Made by a program: the position numbers and the translations under genes. The notes beneath the pieces are model-generated. The model was not told where the DNA came from. It saw only the letters and a program-made list of their open reading frames with translations, and ran no database searches. This document shows, in pieces, positions 1-5,213 of a stretch of 5,561 nt of DNA; positions within the stretch are counted from its first letter, which is position 1; each line of letters starts with the position of its first letter. Origin of the DNA: an uncultured Ardenticatenia bacterium (GTDB taxonomy: Bacteria; Chloroflexota; Anaerolineae; Promineifilales; Promineifilaceae); the NCBI GenBank assembly GCA_937858165.1, contig CALLZA010000452.1:1-5561 (forward strand). The letters run 5' to 3'.

Positions 1-120
1 CGATCTTCTACACCCTTCTGTGTGTTCTCTATTATCATTTTCTTACAGACACGTTTGCGAGTTCTTCTTGCGTTTGTGTCTTGTGTTGTTTTTTTTTGTT
101 TTTTTGTTTGTTTTTTTTTA
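1..120. other. Low-complexity non-genomic tail beyond a sequencing adapter
   Basis: This stretch holds no gene. It is T/C/G-rich low-complexity sequence that decays into long T runs (about 91-119) immediately before an Illumina P5 sequence. Read on the minus strand it is what a read produces after running through a short insert, the adapter and the end of the P5 oligo: an A-rich, low-quality tail. It is therefore best treated as read-through artefact assembled onto the contig end. The composition is entirely unlike the GC-rich genome that starts at 191. That it is artefact is inference from its position next to the adapter; the bases themselves match no adapter I know. Confidence 0.85.
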
Positions 121-190
121 AATGAAACGGCGACCCCCGAGATCTACCCTAGATCGCTCGTCGGCAGCGTCAGATGTGTATAAGAGACAG
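121..190 (+). other. Illumina/Nextera adapter contamination (P5 + i5 index + Read-1 transposon end)
   Basis: Bases 121-149 match the 29-nt Illumina P5 flow-cell sequence with three substitutions. Bases 150-157 are TAGATCGC, the Nextera i5 index commonly called N501/S501. Bases 158-171 (TCGTCGGCAGCGTC) and 172-190 (the 19-bp Tn5 mosaic end, AGATGTGTATAAGAGACAG) match the Nextera Read-1 adapter exactly. The pieces are in the correct library order and adjoin genomic sequence at 191. This is a synthetic library construct and not a natural Tn5 end. Any protein predicted across it is spurious. Confidence 0.98.
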
Positions 191-1218
191 AGGCGGTGCT
201 GCTGGTGGCTGAAGAAGTCGACCCGAAGGCCAACCCGGCTGCGCCTGCCTCGGGCACGGTGTTGGAGGCCAAGATCGAGCGCGGCAAGGGCATCATGACC
301 ACCGCCCTCATCCAGAACGGCTCCCTCCGCCTGGGCGATACCATGCTGGTCGGCGAACACTACGGCCGCATCAAGGCCCTGTACGACTACACCGGCAAGC
401 GTATCAGCGAGGCCGGCCCGTCAACGCCCGTCGCCGTGTCCGGCCTGGACGGTATTCCGCAGGCCGGTGAGCAGTTCCGCGTCGTGGATAGCGAGAAGAC
501 GGCCCGCCGCCTCATCGAAGAGGCACGCGAAGCGGCCCGCGTGACGCCGACCGGTCGCGGCCGCGGCCCGACGCTGGACGAGTTCTTCGCCCGGCTGTTG
601 GAGGGTGAGGCCAAAACGCTCAACCTGATCGTCAAGGCCGACGTGCAAGGTTCGCTGGAGCCGATCGTGACGTCGCTGGAGCGGCTGAACGGCGGCGAAG
701 TCGACCTGGAAATCCTGCGCGCGGCCACCGGGGCGATCAGCGAGGGGGATGTGATGCTGGCTTCCGCCTCTGGGGCCATCATTCTGGGCTTCAACGTCGA
801 GGCCGACCCCATCGCCCGCAATGCCGCCGCGGTCGAGGCGGTGCAGATTCGCACCTACTCCATCATCTACAAGCTCATCGAGGACGTGGAGAAGGCCATG
901 AAGGGGCTGTTGGCCCCGACCTTCGAAGACGTGGTCATCGGCCGGGCCGAGGTGCGCCAGGTATTCCGGATTCGCGGTGTGGGCAATATTGCCGGCTCCT
1001 ACATGCGCACCGGCGAAGGGCGGCGCAACGCCAAGGCCCGCGTCGTGCGCAATAGCCGCCTCGTCCACAGCGGCACCATCAGCAGCCTAAAGCACCTGCA
1101 AGAGAACGTGCGCGAGGTGAAGGCGGGCTACGAATTCGGTGTCAGCCTGGACGGCTTCGAGGAGTTCCAGCCGGGCGACATCATCGAGTTCTACGTGTCG
1201 CAGCGCGTTGAAGTATAA
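191..1218 (+). CDS. infB: Translation initiation factor IF-2, C-terminal part (5' truncated)
   Basis: IF-2 is the cytoplasmic GTPase that places fMet-tRNA on the 30S P site and promotes 50S joining. The reading frame is already open at the first genomic base (first whole codon 193), so the N-terminal region and GTPase domain are absent because the contig ends here, not because the gene is broken. Counting from the GTG at 196, residues 10-100 form the EF-Tu-like domain II (KANP, GTVLEAKIERGKG). After a linker, domain III contains NLIVKADVQGS at 143-153. The C2 fMet-tRNA-binding domain runs from about 246 (VVIGRAEVRQVFRI) to the end, closing with a GDIIEFY motif. Two cysteines usual in C2 are replaced: S268 in the 'GS' motif and F314 in 'YEFG'. 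The GTG at 196 is internal to the gene and not its start. It is followed 2 bases later by rbfA, so the two are probably translationally coupled. Confidence 0.97.
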
Positions 1219-1220
1219 CC

Positions 1221-1697
1221 ATGAGCAAAGTTAGACAAGAACGCACCGCCGAGCTGATCCAGCATCTGCTGAGTGAGTTGTTCCTGCGCGAGGTGAGCGA
1301 TCCGCGCCTGGCCGGCATAACGATCACGGAGGTCGAGATCGACCGCGAGTTGCAGTATGCCACGGCCTTCGTCAACGCCCTGGGCGACGAGTCGCGCGAG
1401 GCGGAGGTCATGGCCGGGCTGCAGAGCGCGGCCGGCTTCCTGCGGCGCGAATTGGCCGGCAGCCTGGGTCTGCGCGCCGCGCCGATCATTCGCTTCCAGT
1501 GGGACCCGCGCCTGCGCTACGTCGAGGAAGTCGATAAGTTGCTGAATGAGCTCGACATCAAGCCCGACGACACGCCGTCCCCGACCGACACAGGCACCCC
1601 TTCGCCGTCATCGAACGTCGTTGAGCTGGACGAGCTTGACGACGTTGAGGCCGACGAGGGCAACGAGAACGATCCCGAGCAGGCCGACAAAGCGTAG
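1221..1697 (+). CDS. rbfA: 30S ribosome-binding factor RbfA with acidic C-terminal tail
   Basis: RbfA is a small KH-fold protein that binds the 30S subunit near helix 1 of 16S rRNA and assists late maturation and cold adaptation. The 158-residue product starts in the usual way (MSKVRQERTAELIQHLLSEL) and carries the conserved DPRL at 27-30, the ITEVEIDREL strand at 35-44, and the APIIRFQWD segment at 87-95 that corresponds to the family's P-x-(I/L)-x-F-x-x-D pattern. The KH core ends near residue 111. Residues 112-158 form a proline/serine/threonine stretch and then a strongly acidic tail rich in D and E, making the protein longer than the roughly 115-135 residues usual for the family. The ATG lies 2 bases after the infB stop with no clear Shine-Dalgarno sequence, pointing to coupling. 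infB-rbfA adjacency is widely conserved, which supports the call. Confidence 0.95.
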   Translation: MSKVRQERTAELIQHLLSELFLREVSDPRLAGITITEVEIDRELQYATAFVNALGDESREAEVMAGLQSAAGFLRRELAGSLGLRAAPIIRFQWDPRLRYVEEVDKLLNELDIKPDDTPSPTDTGTPSPSSNVVELDELDDVEADEGNENDPEQADKA

Positions 1698-1713
1698 ACC
1701 GGCGAGAGCCGAC

Positions 1714-1721
1714 AGGGGGAG
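1714..1721 (+). promoter_or_regulatory. Ribosome binding site of nrnA
   Basis: The purine run AGGGGGAG ends 3 bases before the GTG at 1725. It is the only good Shine-Dalgarno-like sequence in the 27-base rbfA-nrnA gap and fixes the GTG as the start. The spacing is short but workable. Confidence 0.6.
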
Positions 1722-1724
1722 CCG

Positions 1725-2690
1725 GTGATCCAGTTCGCCATCGAGAAGGCCAACCGCGTGCTGGTCATCGCTCACGTTGACCCGGATGGCGACGCCATCG
1801 GCTCGCTGACGGCCGCCGGCCAGGCGCTACAGCAGCTTGGCAAGCGCGTCACACTGGTCTGCGACGACGCCGTGCCGCAGCGTTTCCACTACCTGCCGCT
1901 GGCCACCGATGTGCGCCGCGCGCCCAACACCGACGTGCCCTATGATCTGGTCATCGCCGTCGATTGCGCCGACGAGTCGCGCATGGGCTGGGCCTATGCC
2001 GCGCTGCCGGAGCCGAAGCCGACGCTGGCCAACATCGACCACCACGTCACCAACACCCGCTTCGGCGCGTTCAACGTCATCGAGCCTGACGCCAGCTCGA
2101 CGGCCGAAATCCTCTCCCGCTTCCTGGCCGAGATGGGCGCGACGCTGACGCGCGGCATCGCCGAGAGCCTGCTAACGGGCATTGTCACCGACACAATGGG
2201 CTTCCGCACGACCAACGTCAGCGCGGCCACGCTGCGGGCCGCGGCCGAGCTGGTCGAGTGCGGCGCCGACATCGCCGACATCAGCCTGCGCGCCCTGCAC
2301 CGCCGCCCCTACGCCACGGCCCAGATGTGGGGCCTGGGGCTGGGGCACATGAGGCTGCAAGACGGCCTGCTGTGGACGAGCATCTCGCGCGACGAGTTGC
2401 GCCGCGCCGGCATGGAGGGCAGCCCCAGCAGCAGCGGCCTGGTCAACTTCCTGGCCGACGTGGAGGGCGTGGCCATGGGCGTGGTGCTGAGCGAGATGCA
2501 GGACGAAGACAAGGTGCGTGTGGGCATGCGCGCCGTGCCGCCCTACAACGTGGCCGAGGTGGCCGTGCGGCTGGGCGGCGGCGGCCACGCCCTGGCCGCC
2601 GGCTGCGCTCTCGAAGGCACACTGGCCCAAGCCGAGGCGACCGTCGTCGCCGCTTGCCTGGAAGCCATCCGCCGCCAGCGCCCCAAGTAG
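1725..2690 (+). CDS. nrnA: Bifunctional oligoribonuclease / pAp phosphatase NrnA (DHH-DHHA1 family)
   Basis: NrnA-type proteins degrade 2-5 nt RNAs and dephosphorylate 3'-phosphoadenosine 5'-phosphate (pAp) to AMP, using Mn2+ in the cytoplasm. The 321-residue protein has the full set of DHH metal-binding motifs: HVDPDGD at 17-23, D80 in VDCAD, the DHH triad at 105-107 followed by VTN, and D156 in GIVTDTMGF. The C-terminal DHHA1 substrate-binding domain ends with GGGGHALAAG at 284-293. Length and motif spacing fit NrnA, not the longer exonuclease RecJ or CBS-containing pyrophosphatases. The GTG start is supported by the purine-rich ribosome binding site and by the family pattern, in which the first strand (here RVLVIAH) comes within about 10-20 residues of the start. 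It sits between rbfA and truB, the standard place for this gene in many Firmicutes and Chloroflexota. Some relatives also act on cyclic-di-AMP breakdown products; that is not decidable here. Confidence 0.93.
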   Translation: MIQFAIEKANRVLVIAHVDPDGDAIGSLTAAGQALQQLGKRVTLVCDDAVPQRFHYLPLATDVRRAPNTDVPYDLVIAVDCADESRMGWAYAALPEPKPTLANIDHHVTNTRFGAFNVIEPDASSTAEILSRFLAEMGATLTRGIAESLLTGIVTDTMGFRTTNVSAATLRAAAELVECGADIADISLRALHRRPYATAQMWGLGLGHMRLQDGLLWTSISRDELRRAGMEGSPSSSGLVNFLADVEGVAMGVVLSEMQDEDKVRVGMRAVPPYNVAEVAVRLGGGGHALAAGCALEGTLAQAEATVVAACLEAIRRQRPK

Positions 2691-2696
2691 CGCCGC

Positions 2697-3569
2697 GTGA
2701 CCTCTGGCATTCTCCTTCTCGACAAACCCGTCGGCCCGACGAGCCACGACGCCGTGGCCCGCGTGCGGCGCGCCGCCGGGCTGCGGCGCGTCGGCCACGC
2801 CGGCACGCTCGACCCGCTGGCCGACGGCCTGCTGGTGCTTGGCCTCGGCCCGGCGGCACGCTTCCTGGAGTATTTGGTCGGGCTGGACAAGACGTATGAG
2901 ACGACCGTCCGGCTGGGCCAGGCCACCACGACCTACGACTCCGAGGGTGAGGTGACGGCCGAGCACCCGGTAAGCGTGTCGGCGGCGCAACTGACCGCCG
3001 CCCTCGACGCCTTTCGCGGCCCCATTCGCCAGCGCGTGCCGTCCCACTCGGCCGTCAAGCGCGACGGCCGTCCCCTCTATGAAAGCGCCCGGCGCGGCGA
3101 GATGATCGACCTGCCGCAGCGCGACGTGGTTATCCACGCCCTCGATCTGCTGGCCTTCGACCCGCCGCTCGTCACCCTGCGCGTCGCCTGCTCCTCCGGC
3201 ACCTACATCCGCTCGCTGGCCCACGACCTGGGCGCGGCGCTGGGCTGCGGCGGCCACGTGGCGGCGCTGCGGCGGACGGCCGTCGGGGTGTTCTCTGTGG
3301 ACGGCGCTGTCCCGCTCGACACACTGACGCCGCAGAGCGTGGCCGCGGCGCTATTGCCGCCGGCCGCGGCCGTGGCCCATCTGCCGCGGCTGGAAGTAGA
3401 CGAAAGCGGGGCAACGCGGCTATCGTTGGGCCAACGGCTGGCCGCGCCACCGGACGCCCTGGCAGGCAATGTCGCTGCCTTCGGGCCGGATGGGCGGTTC
3501 CTGGGGGTGGTTGAAGTGGATGGGGACGTGATTCGGCCGCGGAAGATGCTGAGCGCGACAGACCTCTGA
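2697..3569 (+). CDS. truB: tRNA pseudouridine(55) synthase TruB
   Basis: TruB converts U55 in the T-loop of tRNAs to pseudouridine. The 290-residue protein opens with the family signature GILLLDKPVGPTSHD and has GHAGTLDPLADG at 33-44, where D39 is the catalytic aspartate. Y67 in DKTYET and R172 in SSGTYIRS are the other active-site residues; all three sit exactly 9 positions earlier than E. coli D48, Y76 and R181, so the active site is intact. Q112-K121 (QRVPSHSAVK) matches the usual Q-x-P-P-x-Y-S-A-x-K motif with His in place of Tyr. The C-terminus has the short RNA-binding extension ending in RPRKML. The GTG start is 6 bases after the nrnA stop, lacks a Shine-Dalgarno sequence and fits the family start precisely, so coupling to nrnA is likely. 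The stop codon lies inside a strong palindrome. Confidence 0.96.
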   Translation: MTSGILLLDKPVGPTSHDAVARVRRAAGLRRVGHAGTLDPLADGLLVLGLGPAARFLEYLVGLDKTYETTVRLGQATTTYDSEGEVTAEHPVSVSAAQLTAALDAFRGPIRQRVPSHSAVKRDGRPLYESARRGEMIDLPQRDVVIHALDLLAFDPPLVTLRVACSSGTYIRSLAHDLGAALGCGGHVAALRRTAVGVFSVDGAVPLDTLTPQSVAAALLPPAAAVAHLPRLEVDESGATRLSLGQRLAAPPDALAGNVAAFGPDGRFLGVVEVDGDVIRPRKMLSATDL

Positions 3570-3593
3570 GGTTTGCCGCAAACCTCGGAGGTC
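3561..3593. terminator. 33-base palindrome at the truB 3' end; factor-dependent/T-less terminator or REP-like element
   Basis: Arms 3561-3575 and 3579-3593 pair over 15 positions around a 3-base CCG loop; the only non-Watson-Crick position is a T-G pair that becomes a U-G wobble in RNA. The truB stop (3567-3569) lies in the left arm. No T-run follows, so a classical intrinsic terminator is not supported. It may act as an RNA 3'-end stabiliser or a bidirectional stop, or be one copy of an interspersed palindromic repeat. The core GAGGTTTG/CAAACCTC with GACCTC ends looks like a repeat family, but only one copy is present here. Confidence 0.5.
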
Positions 3594-3595
3594 TA

Positions 3596-3610
3596 GCCGA
3601 GAATCTCGGC
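3596..3610. repeat. Second small hairpin directly after the truB palindrome
   Basis: GCCGAG and CTCGGC form a perfect 6-bp stem around AAT, starting 2 bases after the larger palindrome. The two hairpins in tandem strengthen the case that transcription or RNA decay is controlled between truB and ribF. No T-run follows. Confidence 0.4.
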
Positions 3611-3687
3611 CACGCTGAGCACGACGCCGGGTATGTTCAGCGCCGCCACCGACTCGCCGCGCCGCGCCTCCGCTCCCCTGCGCTTTA

Positions 3688-3696
3688 TGATACAAT
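3688..3696 (+). promoter_or_regulatory. Extended -10 promoter candidate for ribF
   Basis: TGATACAAT fits the extended -10 form TG-n-TATAAT with one mismatch, in an AT-rich island (TTTATGATACAATT) within otherwise GC-rich DNA. An overlapping alternative hexamer is TATGAT at 3686-3691. No convincing -35 box is visible 16-18 bases upstream, as is common for extended -10 promoters. Transcription would begin near 3703, giving about 30 bases of leader before the ATG at 3735. Together with the upstream hairpins this suggests ribF is transcribed at least partly on its own. Confidence 0.5.
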
Positions 3697-3734
3697 TCGC
3701 CCGACGGCTACCCTCATGCCGCTCTAAACCCGAT

Positions 3735-4667
3735 ATGACCCAATCCTTTATCCGCGTTACTCACCTCAGCGAAGTCGATCACAAACGCCCCACCTACGTC
3801 GCCATCGGCTCCTTCGACGGCGTGCACCGCGGCCACCAGGCGCTGCTGGGGGACATGGTCGCCCGCGCCCGGCAGGACGGCGCGCGAGCGGCGGCGCTGT
3901 CCTTCTTCCCCCACCCGCGGCGCGTGTTACAGACGCTGCCGCCGCGCTTCTACCTGACCACGCTCGACGACCGCGTGCGCCTGTTGGCTGAGCAGGGCAT
4001 CGACCTGGTCATCACCCACCCGTTCGACGACGAAGTGCGCCAGATTCGCGCCGCCGACTTCGTCGATCAGTTGCTGGCGGCGCTGGACATGAAGCAGCTC
4101 TGGGGCGGCAACAACATCGCCCTGGGCTATAAGCGCGAAGGGGACGTGCCCTTTCTGCGGCGGCAGGGGGCGGAGAAGGGGTTCACCGTGGAGACGCGCG
4201 ACGAACTGGTGGCCTGGGGCGACGCGCCGGTCAGCAGCCGCCGCGTGCGCGAGGCGCTGGCCGCGGGCGACATGGATACGGTCAACGGTTGCCTCGGCCG
4301 TCACCACAGCGTTCGCGGCCCGGTGGTTAAGGGCGACCAGCGCGGCCGGACGATCGGCTTCCCGACGGCCAACCTGGCGCTGTGGGACGAGCTTCTGCTG
4401 CCCGGTTTCGGCGTCTACGCCACCTACGCCACCATCCACGGCCGGCGCTACGCCGCGGCGACCAACGTCGGCGTGCGGCCGACGGTCAACGGCAGCGGCG
4501 TGACCATCGAGGCCCACCTGCTCGACTTTGACGAGGACATCTATGGCGAGGAGATGCGGCTGGAGTTCGTCCAGCGCACGCGGGCGGAGATGAAGTTCGC
4601 CGGGCTAGAGGCGCTGAAGGCACAGATTGTGGCCGACGTGGAAGAGGTGCGAAGAATGGCACGCTGA
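3735..4667 (+). CDS. ribF: Bifunctional riboflavin kinase / FAD synthetase RibF
   Basis: RibF phosphorylates riboflavin to FMN and then adenylylates FMN to FAD in the cytoplasm. The 310-residue protein has the N-terminal nucleotidyltransferase domain, with GSFDGVHRGH at 25-34 as the ATP-binding motif. The C-terminal riboflavin kinase domain has GRTIGFPTANL at 204-214 (Mg-ATP and flavin binding), TNVGVRPTV, and E259 in IEAHLLDFDEDIYG, the likely catalytic base. The frame is open back to an ATG at 3633, but those 34 codons cross the promoter candidate and encode no family sequence; starting at 3735 gives the normal length. No Shine-Dalgarno sequence is evident. The last codons (M-A-R-stop) lie inside the left inverted repeat of the downstream cassette, so the C-terminus may have been altered by its arrival. 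No FMN riboswitch is seen upstream. Confidence 0.95.
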   Translation: MTQSFIRVTHLSEVDHKRPTYVAIGSFDGVHRGHQALLGDMVARARQDGARAAALSFFPHPRRVLQTLPPRFYLTTLDDRVRLLAEQGIDLVITHPFDDEVRQIRAADFVDQLLAALDMKQLWGGNNIALGYKREGDVPFLRRQGAEKGFTVETRDELVAWGDAPVSSRRVREALAAGDMDTVNGCLGRHHSVRGPVVKGDQRGRTIGFPTANLALWDELLLPGFGVYATYATIHGRRYAAATNVGVRPTVNGSGVTIEAHLLDFDEDIYGEEMRLEFVQRTRAEMKFAGLEALKAQIVADVEEVRRMAR

Positions 4668-4699
4668 TTTTCGCTGAGAGGAGCGCTGATTTCCGCTGT
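4653..4699 (+). repeat. Left 47-bp inverted repeat with four CGCTG(A/T) units
   Basis: This arm matches the reverse complement of 5157-5203 at 44 of 47 positions; the differences, at 4680, 4683 and 4693, are all transitions. CGCTGA units begin at 4662, 4672 and 4684, and CGCTGT at 4694, giving spacings of 10, 12 and 10 bp, close to one helical turn each. The spacer between units 1-2 is TTTT and between units 3-4 is TTTC. The outer 15 bases include the final ribF codons and stop. Confidence 0.93.
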
Positions 4700-4719
4700 A
4701 AGAAGTACGGCTGTTGGGC

Positions 4720-4725
4720 AAGGAG
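4720..4725 (+). promoter_or_regulatory. Ribosome binding site of the GxxExxY gene
   Basis: AAGGAG lies 7 bases before the ATG at 4733, a near-consensus Shine-Dalgarno sequence at ideal spacing. It is stronger than any other in the window, which fits a gene that carries its own expression signals. It lies in the interior of the cassette, outside the inverted repeat. Confidence 0.8.
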
Positions 4726-4732
4726 CACAACG

Positions 4733-5155
4733 ATGACTACATACCTGCATAGCGAATTAACGAGCGCAATTATCAATACATTTTACAGTGTCCACAGCGA
4801 GTTAGGCTTTGGCTTTTTGGAAAAAGTCTATGAAAATGCGCTGGCGATCGCGCTACGTGAGCGGGGATTTCACGTTGTTCAGCAAGCACCGATTCCAGTT
4901 TGGTTTCATAGGCAGAAAGTTGGCGAGTACTATGCCGACATCATTGTGGATGAAAAGGTCATTCTGGAACTCAAAGCAGCCGAGAGTCTGGTACCTGAGC
5001 ACGAGAAGCAATTGCTCAACTATCTGAAGGCGACCGAAATACAGGTTGGCCTTTTGCTTAACTTTGGGCGACAGCCCGAAGTGCGTCGCAAAATCTTTGA
5101 GACTGCTCGTAAACAGCATGTAACCCATACCAACCAAGGTGAGTTGGCCAGATAA
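4733..5155 (+). CDS. GxxExxY-family protein, PD-(D/E)xK nuclease-like
   Basis: The 140-residue product belongs to the GxxExxY family (PF13366-type, PD-(D/E)xK superfamily), whose biological role is not established. The naming motif G27-F-L-E30-K-V-Y33 sits in an N-terminal helical segment. The putative nuclease core follows: D69 in YYADIIV, then E79-L-K81 in ILELKAAE, the D-x(n)-E-x-K metal-binding signature, with Q93-x3-Y97 in the next helix as in many members. All catalytic positions look intact, so a DNA- or RNA-cleaving activity is plausible but inferred from fold. The length is near the family's usual 120-140. A strong ribosome binding site fixes the ATG. GC content and codon use (many A/T third positions) differ sharply from the host genes, indicating horizontal origin. 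It is the only gene between the 47-bp inverted repeats, which makes it the candidate activity for recognising or spreading the cassette. Confidence 0.9.
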   Translation: MTTYLHSELTSAIINTFYSVHSELGFGFLEKVYENALAIALRERGFHVVQQAPIPVWFHRQKVGEYYADIIVDEKVILELKAAESLVPEHEKQLLNYLKATEIQVGLLLNFGRQPEVRRKIFETARKQHVTHTNQGELAR

Positions 5156-5156
5156 G

Positions 5157-5203
5157 ACAGCGAAAATCAGCGTTCTTCTCAGCGAAAATCAGCGTGCCAT
5201 TCT
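5157..5203 (-). repeat. Right 47-bp inverted repeat with four CGCTG(A/T) units
   Basis: This is the mirror of the left repeat. On the plus strand the units read ACAGCG at 5157, then TCAGCG at 5167, 5179 and 5189, keeping the 10-12-10 spacing. It starts one base after the nuclease-like gene's stop and ends 10 bases before the next gene's ATG. In RNA, two of the three mismatches with the left arm (4680/5176 and 4683/5173) become G-U pairs, so a transcript through the cassette could form a 46-of-47 paired stem enclosing the gene. Confidence 0.93.
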
Positions 5204-5213
5204 GAGACTTTCC

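Larger units (their letters stand above)
4653..5203. mobile_element. 551-bp inverted-repeat-bounded cassette carrying a single PD-(D/E)xK gene
   Basis: The cassette is defined by 47-bp inverted repeats at 4653-4699 and 5157-5203 that match at 44 of 47 positions. It holds one gene, with its stop one base before the right repeat. Over 4741-5160 I count 198 G or C in 420 bases (47%), against 65% and 78% in flanking lines counted the same way. It lies between ribF, whose stop is in the left repeat, and an acyl-CoA synthetase whose ATG is 10 bases after the right repeat. Low GC, terminal inverted repeats and a nuclease-like gene together suggest a mobile or selfish module. No target-site duplication is visible and no transposase is encoded, so mobility is inference. 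It could instead be mobilised in trans or maintained by repair-based homing. Confidence 0.6.

Noticed and set aside
172..190. Tn5 mosaic end as a natural transposon end
   Set aside because: It is flanked by the synthetic Read-1 adapter, an i5 index and P5 sequence, so it comes from library preparation.
118..360. Minus-strand open frames of 80 and 66 codons at the left end
   Set aside because: They read through the Nextera adapter and the opposite strand of infB; the adapter-derived peptides are well-known contamination products.
2172..3257. 361-codon minus-strand open frame
   Set aside because: It covers nrnA and truB, both with intact family motifs; its H/G/A/Q-rich product is a typical shadow in high-GC DNA.
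3633..3734. Longer ribF start at the ATG at 3633
   Set aside because: The extra 34 codons span the promoter candidate and have no RibF-like sequence; the 3735 start gives the usual length.
3611..3734. FMN riboswitch upstream of ribF
   Set aside because: The leader from the promoter candidate is only about 30 bases and shows none of the conserved RFN-element blocks.
3927..4517. 196-codon minus-strand open frame
   Set aside because: It is the antisense shadow of ribF, with no recognisable domain and no ribosome binding site seen.
4662..4699. CRISPR-like array from the CGCTGA units
   Set aside because: Units are 6 bases at 10-12 bp pitch, with no spacers of CRISPR length and no cas genes.
4641..5213. 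Target-site duplication flanking the cassette
   Set aside because: The bases just outside the two repeats (GAAGAGGTGCGA and GAGACTTTCC) share no convincing direct repeat.
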